Assembly: GCA_964437425.1 (NCBI GenBank)
Contig: CAYTGO010000002.1
Span: forward strand, 1-64,000
Reading direction: 5' to 3'
Origin: Scalindua sp964437425
Lineage (GTDB): Bacteria; Planctomycetota; Brocadiia; Brocadiales; Scalinduaceae
DNA: 64,000 nucleotides
Shown: one piece after another, positions 16,250 to 25,634 of the stretch
How the letters are laid out: every line of letters begins with the position of its first letter
Numbering within the stretch: position 1 is the first letter of the stretch
Made by a program: the position numbers and the translations under genes
Notes under the pieces: generated by a model
The model's input: only the letters and a program-made list of their open reading frames with translations
What the model was told of the DNA's origin: nothing
The model's database searches: none

Positions 16250-16882
16250 TTATTTTCCACCAGAACCCATGGAATCAGCGTTCTCTGAAGAATATAATTT
16301 ATTCAAAAGTGACATTGAGTATTTTTCCATTTCAAGTATCAGGTTATCAACCTTCCTATCAAAACTACTATATGCAATCAATGAAGGTATTGCCACTCCC
16401 AGTCCAATTATGGTAGTCCTTAGAGCCTGTGCAATACCACCGGAAAATGCTTTTGTCTGACCCAAACCTACCTCTGATATCACATCAAATACCTGGCTCA
16501 TACCCAGCACAGTTCCAAGTAATCCAAGAAGTGGAGTAATTGCAGTAATAATTTCCAAGACTACCAACATCCTTTCCAAAGCCCTGGCCTCCTGCCTTCC
16601 TGTAGCCTGAATATCTAACACTTTTTCTTCCCTCGACAAATGAGTGTTAGAGATTGTACGTTTAATTATATTAGAAAAAGGACCCTGTATTACATTGCAT
16701 CTGTTGTATATTACCTGAATATCCTCCGGACCCCTGACCGCTTCAATTACTTCGATCAATTCAGATCTCATAATACGACTTCTGCGAAGGCTGACTATAC
16801 GCTCCAGAATAACGGCTAGTGCGATAACCGAGCAAACAAATATGGGTACCATTATTGGGCCACCACCCATCAACCATTCCAA
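16250..16882 (-). CDS. exbB: ExbB/TolQ/MotA-type proton channel protein
   Basis: 210 residues. First transmembrane helix near residues 10-27, then a cytoplasmic loop with EARALERMLVVLEIITAITPLLGLLGTVLGM, which is the typical ExbB/TolQ second-helix region, and a third helix with GIAQALRTTIIGLGVAIPSLIAYSSF. The start is a TTG preceded by GGGAGG at seven bases; no upstream ATG is available. It forms the pentameric stator-like channel with ExbD. Its stop is two bases from the exbD ATG, so the two are translationally coupled. Confidence 0.94.
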   Translation of the reverse strand: MEWLMGGGPIMVPIFVCSVIALAVILERIVSLRRSRIMRSELIEVIEAVRGPEDIQVIYNRCNVIQGPFSNIIKRTISNTHLSREEKVLDIQATGRQEARALERMLVVLEIITAITPLLGLLGTVLGMSQVFDVISEVGLGQTKAFSGGIAQALRTTIIGLGVAIPSLIAYSSFDRKVDNLILEMEKYSMSLLNKLYSSENADSMGSGGK

Positions 16883-16897
16883 TATAAAACCTCCCTA

Positions 16898-18196
16898 TCA
16901 ATAAAAGAAATAACTAAATTTAACATCTATATGTTCTTCGTTAATGTAATCCGGAAACTTATCTAAAGTTGTGTTCTTAATTGATACTCTAATCTTAGAA
17001 GCTAATAGTTCGTTACCCGCAGTATCAACAATCTCAACATTTTTTATTTTCCCGGAAGGAAATACCTTAAAAGTAACAACAATAGGTTTAAAACCTTTGG
17101 TTACTTGATTAATAGAAGCATCTGTACCATACTGCAACAACCAGTACAACCTTATTTTATCTTTTATATGTTTGTAATAAGGTGCGTATTCGTGTTTTTT
17201 AACATTAAAAGATTCTGCACCACTCAGAGGCGCGTTGGATATATTATCCTCAAAAAAAGGAGCATCACTACCACGAGGAACGTTATTATCCTGTTGATCA
17301 GAAGACTTATTTTTTTTCTGCAACTTGTTCGCCACACTCTCTCTCCTACCTTCAACTACTTCTTTCATCATTATTTTTGAAATAGATGCTATTTCTGTAA
17401 GTTCTTCAGCCGGCTCGGTTGGTTTTTCTATTTCTTCCTCTGCTACGTCAGCATCTGTATCATCACTTTCTTTTGATTCCGACTCCAGTACTACTACGTC
17501 TGAACCCAGTACTTCAGAAACAACCTCCTCAGCACTCTCTACCGGCTTTATATCCTTAACGACAGGCTCTTCCATTGTTGCATCGAGTTCTTCAGCAGCA
17601 TCACTAGCATGCAGTTCCTCACTATTGCCAATCTCAGGCGAATCGGCTACCACCTCCTCTTCAACTGGATCATCAATAGCTTCTTCAGTCACTTCATTTA
17701 CCGGTTCACTTGGACTAATCTCCACTGGCATGCCTGATTCTCGCAACACAGTTGATGCAAATTCATCAGGAGCTTCTCCAGGAAAACTACTTTCACTCTC
17801 TAGCCGGGGTTTATCATTAATATTATTTTCATCCGAAAGCATGTCTCTCGCGATAGAACCCTTTTCTCCTATCTTATTAGTCTCAGCTTGAGTTTCCTCA
17901 TCTACTGCACTTTCAGATGTATCTACAAAAAGCTGCTCCTCCTCTTCAAGTCCCTCAGCTTCTCCCAACTCTTCGCTTTCAACATTCTCTTCTTCCTGAT
18001 CTTCTGATCCAAGGTCTATTTCTATAAGATAGTCACTCTCCTTCGTTCCATAATCACTATAGTTAATTACCGGCTTTAGCAAATGACTCATGTTGGAAGT
18101 TAAAAAAATGAAAACAAGGTGTAATATTCCGGATGCTGCTAGAAAATAAAAGAATATCTTTCTATTTCCAGAAATAAAATGAGGTTTAGGATGCAT
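16898..18196 (-). CDS. tonB: TonB-like energy transducer with long acidic linker
   Basis: 432 residues. A basic N terminus and one transmembrane helix (about 12-32) anchor it in the inner membrane. Residues 50-280 are extremely rich in Glu, Asp and Ser with repeated EE pairs, taking the place of the Pro-Lys/Pro-Glu rod of classical TonB. The last 95 residues (from EYAPYYKHIKDKIRLYW) form a TonB/TolA C-terminal-type domain with VTFKVFPSGKIKNVEIVDTAGNELL. The exbB start lies 15 bases downstream. A periplasm-spanning protein that couples ExbBD to an outer-membrane partner is the likely role; TolA is the alternative. The unusual linker makes a serine-rich open frame on the other strand, which is not a gene. 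Confidence 0.85.
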   Translation of the reverse strand: MHPKPHFISGNRKIFFYFLAASGILHLVFIFLTSNMSHLLKPVINYSDYGTKESDYLIEIDLGSEDQEEENVESEELGEAEGLEEEEQLFVDTSESAVDEETQAETNKIGEKGSIARDMLSDENNINDKPRLESESSFPGEAPDEFASTVLRESGMPVEISPSEPVNEVTEEAIDDPVEEEVVADSPEIGNSEELHASDAAEELDATMEEPVVKDIKPVESAEEVVSEVLGSDVVVLESESKESDDTDADVAEEEIEKPTEPAEELTEIASISKIMMKEVVEGRRESVANKLQKKNKSSDQQDNNVPRGSDAPFFEDNISNAPLSGAESFNVKKHEYAPYYKHIKDKIRLYWLLQYGTDASINQVTKGFKPIVVTFKVFPSGKIKNVEIVDTAGNELLASKIRVSIKNTTLDKFPDYINEEHIDVKFSYFFY

Positions 18197-18440
18197 AAAT
18201 AATTATCAGCTGAAGATGTTTAACGTTTATACCAGTAAAGACAGAAGTAATATATGCGAGTGGTATAGGTAAGCAGCACAATATCCAACAGATTAAAATG
18301 AAATGCAATCAGGCATGTTGTACATCGAGTGTAAGTCAAGCAACGTCATTACAATCCTAATTTCTCCGACAGTGTGAAGTGTTTGTTAATGAACACCTAA
18401 TCCATTACATGTAAACCGGCGGTAATAACACAGAAATCTT

Positions 18441-19394
18441 CTACTTTTCCATAAAACTATTTATATATTTGTAGTAATCACTATCTGTGCTCAAATATAA
18501 TCGGGTGTTTTCGTCAATTGTCTTTTCATACGTTTCAAGAGTTTTTGTAAAAGAATAAAAATCAGGGTCTTTCTCATAGGCATCCGCATATATTTTTACA
18601 GCTGCAGCGTCTGCTTCACCTCTAGTCTCAGTCGCTATTTTATAACCTTCAGACTCTATCTTCTCCAGTTCTTTCTTCATAAAGCCCAAAATCTCTGCTT
18701 CATCTCTTCTTCCCTCAGATTCGTATTTATTCGCAATTCTTATTCTTTCAGAGCGCATCCTGTCAAATATTTTCGGAATAACTGCTGGCACGTAATTAAT
18801 ATGTTTTATCCTGACGTCAACCAGCTCCAAACCATATCTTTCACTCAACTCTTTATTTGCCATCTCATTTATTTCTCCGACCAGGCTAGACCTTCCATGA
18901 GAAACCTTTACCTTCTTATCCATCTCCGCCTTTTCCAACTCTACTGTCGTGTACTCCAGCTTCCTTTTAGAATTTCTGAGTACCTCATTTAGCGGGTACG
19001 CGCTAACAATATTTTTAACGGCAGATTCTATAACCTCATCCAGCACACCCTGCCCCCTGCTTTCTGTTCCCAGCGAGGTATAAAATTTCAAACAGTCAAC
19101 AATCCTCCAACGCGCCCAGGTATTAATGCCAATATTTTCCTTATCTCTTGTCAGGATATCACTTGGCTCTCCATCCCACTCTATGATACGCTTTTCAAAG
19201 AACTTTGCTTTTTGAATAAATGGTGTCTTTATCTTTAAACCCGGATGTTGAACAACCTTAACCGGCCTACCAAATTGAGTAATTACACATTGAGACTTAA
19301 TATCTACCACATAAAAAGAGCTACTGGCTATAATAATAATTGCCACTATAGCAATTATAGCAATTGTTATGAATGACTGAGTGTTTTGTTTCAT
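18441..19394 (-). CDS. hflC: HflC, SPFH-domain modulator of FtsH
   Basis: 317 residues. One N-terminal transmembrane helix (about 9-27), then a band-7/SPFH domain starting IKSQCVITQFGRPVKV, followed by a long charged helical region with RSERIRIANKYESEGRRDEAEI and ETRGEADAAAVKIYADAYEKDPDFYSFTKTLETYEK, a nearly diagnostic HflC C-terminal signature. With HflK it forms a membrane cage around the FtsH protease and restrains degradation of membrane proteins. Its ATG overlaps the hflK stop by four bases (ATGA), so translation is coupled. Confidence 0.95.
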   Translation of the reverse strand: MKQNTQSFITIAIIAIVAIIIIASSSFYVVDIKSQCVITQFGRPVKVVQHPGLKIKTPFIQKAKFFEKRIIEWDGEPSDILTRDKENIGINTWARWRIVDCLKFYTSLGTESRGQGVLDEVIESAVKNIVSAYPLNEVLRNSKRKLEYTTVELEKAEMDKKVKVSHGRSSLVGEINEMANKELSERYGLELVDVRIKHINYVPAVIPKIFDRMRSERIRIANKYESEGRRDEAEILGFMKKELEKIESEGYKIATETRGEADAAAVKIYADAYEKDPDFYSFTKTLETYEKTIDENTRLYLSTDSDYYKYINSFMEK

Positions 19395-20386
19395 TTCAAC
19401 ACCTTACTCTCTCCCAATTTGAGTATTGGCAAAATCCCTTTTTGTTCTTTATCGATTATGTATATATCTTCACATTTAGGAATTACCTTCTCCATCATTT
19501 CAAGGTAAAGCCTCCTCCTGGTTATATCCTTCGCCTTTTCATACTCTTTCAAGACAGCAAGAAATGCTTTGGTATCTCCCGTTGCCTCGTTTATCCTCTT
19601 TATCTTGTACCCTTCTGCCTCTCTAATTGCCTGTTCCTTCTTTCCCATTGCAGCCGGTATGATCTTGTTCTTCTTACCTTCAGCCTCATTCGTAATCTGA
19701 TCCCTCATCTGCACCGCTTTATTAACTGCATCAAATGCATCCTTAACCTGTGCCGGAGGATTTACACCCTTCAGGTTAACTACTTGTATATCAATTCCGC
19801 AGCCATAACTATCCAAAACAGATTCTATTTCCGTCTCCGCGACATCCTCAATAGCTCTTCTTCCAATAGTAAGCACCTCGTCAATAGACCTGTCACCTAT
19901 AATCCTTCTCATTACGGCTTCAGAAACATCTCTTATAGTGCTTTTCACATTCCGGACATTAAAGAGAAAATCTTTCAGGTTTTTTATCTTATACCTTACT
20001 ACCCAATGAACCACGGCACAGTTCCTATCTCCGGTCAGCATGAGAGATACTTCGGCCGCACCCCTGAAGTTATAATCAATCATGCTCTCCCTTCCAGACC
20101 GAACAGTTCTATAACCAAATTCTTCATTGTATATACGCTTGACCTCAGCTGCATACACGTTATCAATACCAAATGGCATCTTAAAATGCAATCCCGGCCC
20201 AACCGTATCAGAATACTTACCAAATCTTAGTATTACTGCTTCCTGATTGGCTTTCACCGTAAATACTGAAGAAAATCCAAGTATGATGATACCTATAACA
20301 ATAGCTATCGGTATTATAAACTTTTTGAAAGGATCAAATTGTATTTTTTCAAATTTGAATTCCGGTTTATCGCCGTATCCATTCAT
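19391..20386 (-). CDS. hflK: HflK, SPFH-domain modulator of FtsH
   Basis: 331 residues. A transmembrane helix at about residues 24-44, an SPFH domain (FTVKANQEAVILRFGKYSDTVGPGLHFKMP), the segment INVVNLKGVNPPAQVKDAFDAVNKA-like (here IQVVNLKGVNPPAQ), and a charged coil with a short C-terminal tail. The Gly-rich N-terminal extension of E. coli HflK is absent and replaced by about 20 charged residues. It is the first gene of the hflK-hflC pair. FtsH itself is not in the window. The ATG at 20386 has no strong ribosome binding site. Confidence 0.95.
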   Translation of the reverse strand: MNGYGDKPEFKFEKIQFDPFKKFIIPIAIVIGIIILGFSSVFTVKANQEAVILRFGKYSDTVGPGLHFKMPFGIDNVYAAEVKRIYNEEFGYRTVRSGRESMIDYNFRGAAEVSLMLTGDRNCAVVHWVVRYKIKNLKDFLFNVRNVKSTIRDVSEAVMRRIIGDRSIDEVLTIGRRAIEDVAETEIESVLDSYGCGIDIQVVNLKGVNPPAQVKDAFDAVNKAVQMRDQITNEAEGKKNKIIPAAMGKKEQAIREAEGYKIKRINEATGDTKAFLAVLKEYEKAKDITRRRLYLEMMEKVIPKCEDIYIIDKEQKGILPILKLGESKVLK

Positions 20387-20557
20387 AACTTATTACTCAC
20401 AAAGAAATAGTTAAGCAGTTCTAATAAAAGCACTTCTGCGAATCAAAAAAAATGCATGTCTCATCGCTCAATTCTCGGGGATTCTACAATCAAAGCCTAT
20501 AGGTGTCAAGCTAATTATAACGATCAGGATAGTGTTATACGGTTATCATTCATTGAT

Positions 20558-21565
20558 TTACATAACCCTGGCAATTTCATCTACCTCAAAAAAAGGCAGC
20601 TCTCTCTCCTTCCCATCAGCCACTATTTTCAAACCATTCTCTTTTTCCGTTAATTTGCCAATCACTGCGCACTCTATATCATTTTGTACAAGCTTATTTA
20701 GCACATTATCTCTGTCATCAGGGCCTACTACTATTAATAGTGCACCAGAGGCAATAACACCTAACGGATCAATTTTATACTCAGAACACAAAGTCCTTGT
20801 TTCCTCTGAACAATGAATCTTATCTTCATAAATTATAACACCTGTATTTGACGCTCTTGTAAGTTCTAACAATCCGGTTGCCAGTCCACCTTCAGTCGGA
20901 TCATGCATCGCACGAACCTCGGCTTCTTGATTTGCTATATGCGCCTCCTTGACAACGCTGATTCCAGGATCATGTAAAAAGTTCTGAACCCTCTCTACAA
21001 ACAGATTTCCATATTTCCCAGACAGTTCCTTTTCTCTATCCCTCGCAAGAAGTGCCATTCCTTCGATCGCAATGCTTTTAGTCAATATAATCTCATCTCC
21101 AACCCTAGCATTAGAATTTTTCACTAGTTTGTTTTTATCAACCTCGCCAAGCATATTCCCCGAAACAATTGGTCTATTCAGACCTTTAGTAACTTCTGTA
21201 TGTCCTCCACAAATGGCAATGCCTAATTCATCAGCAGCCTTTTCTATATCACGAAATATTTCCTTAACTAACGCACTATCTGTTTTATTCTCCGGCAGAA
21301 AGATAGATGTTAGAAGCCACTTTGGAGTCCCTCCCATAGCTGCAATATCATTTGCATTCACATTGACCATATACCATCCAATCTTATAGGACGTAAAGGT
21401 TATTGGATCCGTTGTCGCAATAAGATATTTATCTCCAATGTCAATTACTGCAGCGTCCTCACCGACTTTCGGACCCACAACAACCCTTGGATCCTTTTTC
21501 TTTATGCCACTTATCAATTCGTCCAGCAGATCAGTATTTAGCTTGCCAACGCGGAATCCCTTCAT
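20558..21565 (-). CDS. AIR synthase-related (HypE/ThiL-like fold) protein
   Basis: 335 residues of the PurM/AIR-synthase ATP-binding superfamily. Visible signatures are GEDAAVIDIGDKYLIATTDP near residues 40-60, VNVNANDIAAMGG (the Mg-ATP Asn-Asp segment), GGHTEVT, and GNMLGEVDKNKLVKNSNARVGDEIILTK in the second half, then MHDPTEGGL. The order is like HypE, but the C-terminal cysteine needed for the HypE thiocarboxylate chemistry is absent, so it is probably one of the many AIR-synthase-related proteins of unknown substrate. Its ATG overlaps the stop of the PIG-L deacetylase upstream by four bases, so the two are coupled and may act in one pathway. Confidence 0.85.
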   Translation of the reverse strand: MKGFRVGKLNTDLLDELISGIKKKDPRVVVGPKVGEDAAVIDIGDKYLIATTDPITFTSYKIGWYMVNVNANDIAAMGGTPKWLLTSIFLPENKTDSALVKEIFRDIEKAADELGIAICGGHTEVTKGLNRPIVSGNMLGEVDKNKLVKNSNARVGDEIILTKSIAIEGMALLARDREKELSGKYGNLFVERVQNFLHDPGISVVKEAHIANQEAEVRAMHDPTEGGLATGLLELTRASNTGVIIYEDKIHCSEETRTLCSEYKIDPLGVIASGALLIVVGPDDRDNVLNKLVQNDIECAVIGKLTEKENGLKIVADGKERELPFFEVDEIARVM

Positions 21566-22260
21566 ATCAAGTCTCTTATATCTCTCAGCCCCACTTCCTC
21601 ACGACTCGCAAATGGTTCTCCATACCTTGTTCCGATTAACGAGCCAAAATACTGACCGCATGATCGCATTGCCCCATTTACGGATTGCCATTTTTCTTCA
21701 TCATAGGCATATTGTGACTTATAGGATTTTGCTGCCTCTACCTTACCTTCAAACTCATCACTGATATCAACAATAAAGGCCGGGGAGAGATGCACTCGTT
21801 GATGAGACCATAAATAATAGAGAATCCGACCAGGATACCACGGCTCACCTGCCAAATCTGTTTTTGTAAGCTTAGCATAAAACCTTGCTGCCTCACCAAT
21901 TTGTGTTGCCTGTATATGATCAGGGTGTGCATCTTCCCAATATGGAAGAAACATGATATGAGGTCTCACTCTACGAATAACTTCAGCAAGCTTATTCCTT
22001 GATTCTATATTATCAAAGAGATAACGGTTTGGAAGGTCAAGATTTGTTCTGCCAGTTACACCAAGCAATGCGGTTGCCTTGTTACACTCTTCACTCCTTA
22101 TTTCCGGAGTGCCATGCGGTGTAGGCTCTCCATTTGTAAGATCAACGATATGAACTTCGTGTCCAAGTTTCAGGAATTTTATTATACTACCCCCCATCCC
22201 CGCTTCTACATCATCAGGGTGTGAGCCTACTACAAGAATAGTTATTTCAGAGCTTGACAT
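21562..22260 (-). CDS. PIG-L / LmbE family N-acetylglucosamine deacetylase (BshB1-like)
   Basis: 232 residues. The zinc site is SHPDDVEAG near residue 13-21 and AHPDH near residue 110, as in the LmbE/PIG-L deacetylases. The run LTNGEPTPHGTPEIRSEECNKATALLGV and LDLPNRYLFDNIESRNKLAEVIRRVRP strongly recalls the BshB1 branch, which removes acetyl from GlcNAc-malate in bacillithiol synthesis. No BshA or BshC is in the window, so the exact substrate is open. It is cytoplasmic and translationally coupled to the AIR-synthase-like gene. Confidence 0.88.
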   Translation of the reverse strand: MSSSEITILVVGSHPDDVEAGMGGSIIKFLKLGHEVHIVDLTNGEPTPHGTPEIRSEECNKATALLGVTGRTNLDLPNRYLFDNIESRNKLAEVIRRVRPHIMFLPYWEDAHPDHIQATQIGEAARFYAKLTKTDLAGEPWYPGRILYYLWSHQRVHLSPAFIVDISDEFEGKVEAAKSYKSQYAYDEEKWQSVNGAMRSCGQYFGSLIGTRYGEPFASREEVGLRDIRDLI

Positions 22261-22349
22261 AAAGATCAGGATGCCGACCTCTCTTTCGAGGGAATTTCAA
22301 CTCTGAAGCCACCTAGAAAGAGAGAACATGTTTATGTAACGAGTGATTA

Positions 22350-22928
22350 TTAAATATTAAAATAGGTCTGTTTGCCTGGAACCGGATCTTCACTCAGTAC
22401 ATTATTATCAATTAGTAAGTTAACGGCTTTTTCAGTAATGGATTTACTATTTGTATAAAAGCCAATGTACCCTCCGTGGTGTTCTTGAGAAGTCAATTCC
22501 TGTGCTATCAATGAAATGTTGATGTTTTTGTCTGTTATGATTGAAATCCAATTATTGCGAATTATATCCGCATTCATTGTCCTTATATGCACATTATCAG
22601 CAACGTCCTTAACCGGTGAGTCTGCAACACCTATAACGAATATCTTGTCTGCAGAGGCTGCTAATTTAGCATATCTTTCACGATGTTCATTAAATCTGCT
22701 TAATTCCTGAAATCCGGAATATAATGAACATCGTTTTTTGTGCAATTTCAATGTATCTTCGATCACCTTACTCATCACCAACAGTGTTTTCATTGACGTT
22801 GTAAAATGACATTCACCATCTAGAGAATCAAGGTGCAAGTCATCAAAAAGAGGAATAGGATTGTGAGACGATGTTAACGTTCTCACCTCGACTATAAGAT
22901 CATGAAAAATATTATTTTTATCTAACAT
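22350..22928 (-). CDS. Probable DICT sensory-domain protein
   Basis: About 192 residues from ATG 22928; a GTG three codons earlier is possible. The middle of the protein reads FTTSMKTLLVMSKVIEDTLKLHKKRCSLYSGFQ, then RYAKLAASADKIFVIGVAD, and further on ISIITDKNINISLIAQELT, with a GYIGFYTNSKSITEKAV segment near the C terminus. This pattern matches what I know of the DICT domain, a predicted sensor found beside GGDEF, kinase and HTH domains. Here it stands alone, without output domain. The family call is from pattern memory, so a weaker alternative is a generic unknown. Neighbours do not reveal its partner. Confidence 0.6.
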   Translation of the reverse strand: MLDKNNIFHDLIVEVRTLTSSHNPIPLFDDLHLDSLDGECHFTTSMKTLLVMSKVIEDTLKLHKKRCSLYSGFQELSRFNEHRERYAKLAASADKIFVIGVADSPVKDVADNVHIRTMNADIIRNNWISIITDKNINISLIAQELTSQEHHGGYIGFYTNSKSITEKAVNLLIDNNVLSEDPVPGKQTYFNI

Positions 22929-22962
22929 AAATAACACTTTACAACCACATGATAATGAGATG

Positions 22963-24276
22963 CTACTCCTCTATCTCGAATTTACCTTGCTTATGTTTAA
23001 ACCTTGGATTATCCAGGTCCTGTACCAACTCCGTGTACTCCTGTACTGACACATCATTATGCCAGTATCCGGTAAATCGTGCGGTATTCATAAAAACTAC
23101 AAATAGGCCAACTACAAGACCGGCATATACTGCATAATGAATCTTCTTGCCAAACCCCAAAACCTTCATATCGAGCGCACCATTTACGGGACACGAATCA
23201 ACACAATCATAGCACCCCAGGCACTCTACATCATAAACAATACTCTTTTTCTCCACCTCTATGTAAACAGGGCACGCAACCGTACATTTACTGCAATCAA
23301 TACACGTCTTTTTATTTCTGACTATTCTTATTGCACTGGCCCACCCCAGAACCCCGATAAATGCACCATAAGGGCAAAAATATCTACACCAATAATTCTT
23401 ATTGAAAATTGAAAAAAAGAATATCAACGATAAAATAATTATCGCAAGCATAGAAAGGTTAAGGAAAAAATTCATCATCTTTATGTCTGCGACCTTCATA
23501 TACGGAGCTTTTGCAAATATCATCCCAATCTGAACAGCCGACATCTTTATTACAATGTTAACTGCAAAAAAAGCCAAAAGTGTATACTTCCATGCACGTG
23601 CGATAGAGTCTTCCACTCGGGCTGGCCATATCTTCCTGGGAAGGACAAAGGGTATGATAATGGCCGCGATCATAAGAGGGAAGATAAACTTCATGCCTGA
23701 TGATTTAAATGAGGCAAAAGTTATCATATTCAGGAGCATCAAGGCGACAATCGGTGTTGTTATCATGCTGAGGCCGCATGTAAGTTTTACCGGAAACTTT
23801 TCCAACCAATAGCTAACCCTGCTGTTAAATTTAGACTTTACCCAATCGCCAAATCTCCACGCCCACTCAGACATAGTTCCAACCGGACATATCCAGCTGC
23901 AAAAACCTCTCTGGAACAGAAACGAAGTTACCAATATAGAAGCAAATATAATAAAGCCAGCAGGATGCAACGGATCCACCGAACCAGTGCCCAGAAAATA
24001 CTTAAGCCCCATAAATGCGCCAATAGGCAAAAACGCCTCTATCCCCGGTGGCCTTGCTACATAAGTACTAATACCGCCGGATTCACAATATTTCACAAAC
24101 AGATAAAATGACCATCCAATATATATTGTTAAGATAATAAATGCAATCTGCGATATCCATCTGAATCTGAGCGAAGTCATCCAGGAAGGCTTCTTCTTTT
24201 TTCCTTCTAACTTTGATTCATCAGCATTCTGTTTAAGATTTTCTATTTGTACAGCCAAAACACTCTCCCATTCCAA
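22963..24276 (-). CDS. NapH/NosR-like membrane polyferredoxin
   Basis: 437 residues. A charged N terminus, then five to six transmembrane helices interrupted by FCSWICPVGTMSEW and WCRYFCPYGAFIGVL, the paired CxxxCP motifs of the NapH/NosR/CcoG membrane family. Two classical 4Fe-4S motifs follow, CIDCSKCTVACP and CLGCYDCVDSCP, then a final helix and a short tail. Such proteins pass electrons from the quinol pool through iron-sulfur clusters to periplasmic reductases or maturation systems. No partner reductase is adjacent. The frame begins with TTG 24276; a TTG at 24258 following GGGAGAG is also possible. Its final codons lie about 35 bases from the DICT gene. Confidence 0.88.
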   Translation of the reverse strand: MEWESVLAVQIENLKQNADESKLEGKKKKPSWMTSLRFRWISQIAFIILTIYIGWSFYLFVKYCESGGISTYVARPPGIEAFLPIGAFMGLKYFLGTGSVDPLHPAGFIIFASILVTSFLFQRGFCSWICPVGTMSEWAWRFGDWVKSKFNSRVSYWLEKFPVKLTCGLSMITTPIVALMLLNMITFASFKSSGMKFIFPLMIAAIIIPFVLPRKIWPARVEDSIARAWKYTLLAFFAVNIVIKMSAVQIGMIFAKAPYMKVADIKMMNFFLNLSMLAIIILSLIFFFSIFNKNYWCRYFCPYGAFIGVLGWASAIRIVRNKKTCIDCSKCTVACPVYIEVEKKSIVYDVECLGCYDCVDSCPVNGALDMKVLGFGKKIHYAVYAGLVVGLFVVFMNTARFTGYWHNDVSVQEYTELVQDLDNPRFKHKQGKFEIEE

Positions 24277-24582
24277 TTAATAAGTGCATAGTCACTTCAA
24301 GCGTATATGCACTGATAAAATTCATTTAATTCCCTTGTTTTTACTAAATTATCCACAAGTTTCATCTTTAAAACCTATGATAAACCGTGATAATAAAGTG
24401 TCAAGTATTTTGTTTAAGGCTCATTATTCAGTAAATTTAACTCTATTCCTTTAAAAATGAACCAATTACAAAGATCCAATCTTGACTACATTCAAGCCTA
24501 ATATAATAACTTGAGTTTATATAATATGTTGTTAAAATGGATTTAATTAAATTCGATAAAGTTAATTATAGACTGCTTTTAA
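24277..24582. other. Divergent intergenic region upstream of ispG
   Basis: About 300 very AT-rich bases between the divergent polyferredoxin and ispG genes. It must hold both promoters. No strong hairpin, RNA gene or repeat is visible. Confidence 0.4.
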
Positions 24583-25632
24583 ATGACAAATAGACGTAAA
24601 TCAAGGACTGTCTCAGTTGGTTCTATAGAGATTGGTGGTAATGCACCAGTCGCTATTCAATCAATGACAAATACCCACACAGATGACATCGAAGCAACAG
24701 TAAAACAGATCCACGAGCTGGAAGCACTCAAATGCAAGATTATCCGAGTTGCCGTTCCTGATGTTAATTCGGTCAAATGTCTTGGTGAAATCAAAAAAAG
24801 AATAAAAATACCACTGGTTGCGGATATACATTTTGGACATAATCTCGCCATTGAAGCCATTAAGCAAGGTGTAGATAAGATCCGTATCAACCCCGGCAAC
24901 ATGAAGAAAAGGGACAAGCTTGAGGAAATTGTACGCCTTGCAAAGGACAAAGGCGTGCCCATCAGAATAGGCGTTAATTCCGGCTCTATCAGAAGTAATA
25001 ATGGGCACGATGAAGATCTTGTATCCTTAATGGTCAAGACAACATTAAGTTATTGTGAACATTTCGAATCATTGGGGTTTAAGGATATATTAGTCTCATT
25101 AAAGGCATCTGATGTACAACAGACAATGGATGCATACCGTTCTATAGCAAAACAGTGTGACTATCCACTGCATCTGGGTATTACAGCAGCAGGTGCTCCT
25201 GACGATGCGGTAATAAAATCGGCAATCGGCATTGGAGGTTTGCTTTCGGAAGGAATTGGTGACACACTGAGAGTCTCTTATACAGGCCCCCCCCATCAGG
25301 AAGTAAAGGCGGGCTATAAGATCCTTGAAGCACTTGGACTATCAAAGAGAACAGAAGCGGAGATAATATCATGTCCTACTTGCGGCCGTTGCGAGATAGA
25401 TCTTCTAAATATTGTTAATGAAGTGAAGAAAAGACTTCCTGAACAAAAAAAATCTGTTCAGATTGCCGTTATGGGGTGCATCGTTAACGGACCTGGAGAG
25501 GCAATGGAAGCCGACATAGGAATTGCCGGTGGAAATGGAGTCGGATTCTTATTTAAAAAAGGTGAAAAGATAAGAAAGATTCCTGAAAGTGAGATGGTAT
25601 CTACCTTACTGGAAGAAATCGAATCAATATAA
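24583..25632 (+). CDS. ispG: 4-hydroxy-3-methylbut-2-en-1-yl diphosphate synthase
   Basis: 349 residues, typical for the short bacterial IspG. N-terminal TIM-barrel part with QSMTNTHTDD, VPDVNSVKCLGEIKK, PLVADIHFG and DKIRINPGN; the C-terminal iron-sulfur part has CPTCGRCEIDL and MGCIVNGPGEAMEADIG, giving the three cysteines and the glutamate of the [4Fe-4S] site. It converts methylerythritol cyclodiphosphate to HMBPP with two electrons. The start ATG 24583 matches the family start. Two bases separate its stop from dxr, so MEP-pathway steps are co-transcribed here with rseP. Confidence 0.98.
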   Translation: MTNRRKSRTVSVGSIEIGGNAPVAIQSMTNTHTDDIEATVKQIHELEALKCKIIRVAVPDVNSVKCLGEIKKRIKIPLVADIHFGHNLAIEAIKQGVDKIRINPGNMKKRDKLEEIVRLAKDKGVPIRIGVNSGSIRSNNGHDEDLVSLMVKTTLSYCEHFESLGFKDILVSLKASDVQQTMDAYRSIAKQCDYPLHLGITAAGAPDDAVIKSAIGIGGLLSEGIGDTLRVSYTGPPHQEVKAGYKILEALGLSKRTEAEIISCPTCGRCEIDLLNIVNEVKKRLPEQKKSVQIAVMGCIVNGPGEAMEADIGIAGGNGVGFLFKKGEKIRKIPESEMVSTLLEEIESI

Positions 25633-25634
25633 TT

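Noticed and set aside
17325..17891. Serine/threonine-rich plus-strand ORF
   Set aside because: It is the mirror of the acidic linker in the minus-strand TonB-like gene; no ribosome binding site.
19373..20230. 285-codon plus-strand ORF opposite hflC/hflK
   Set aside because: Composition is not protein-like (Phe/Tyr/Cys/His-heavy) and it lies opposite two clear genes.
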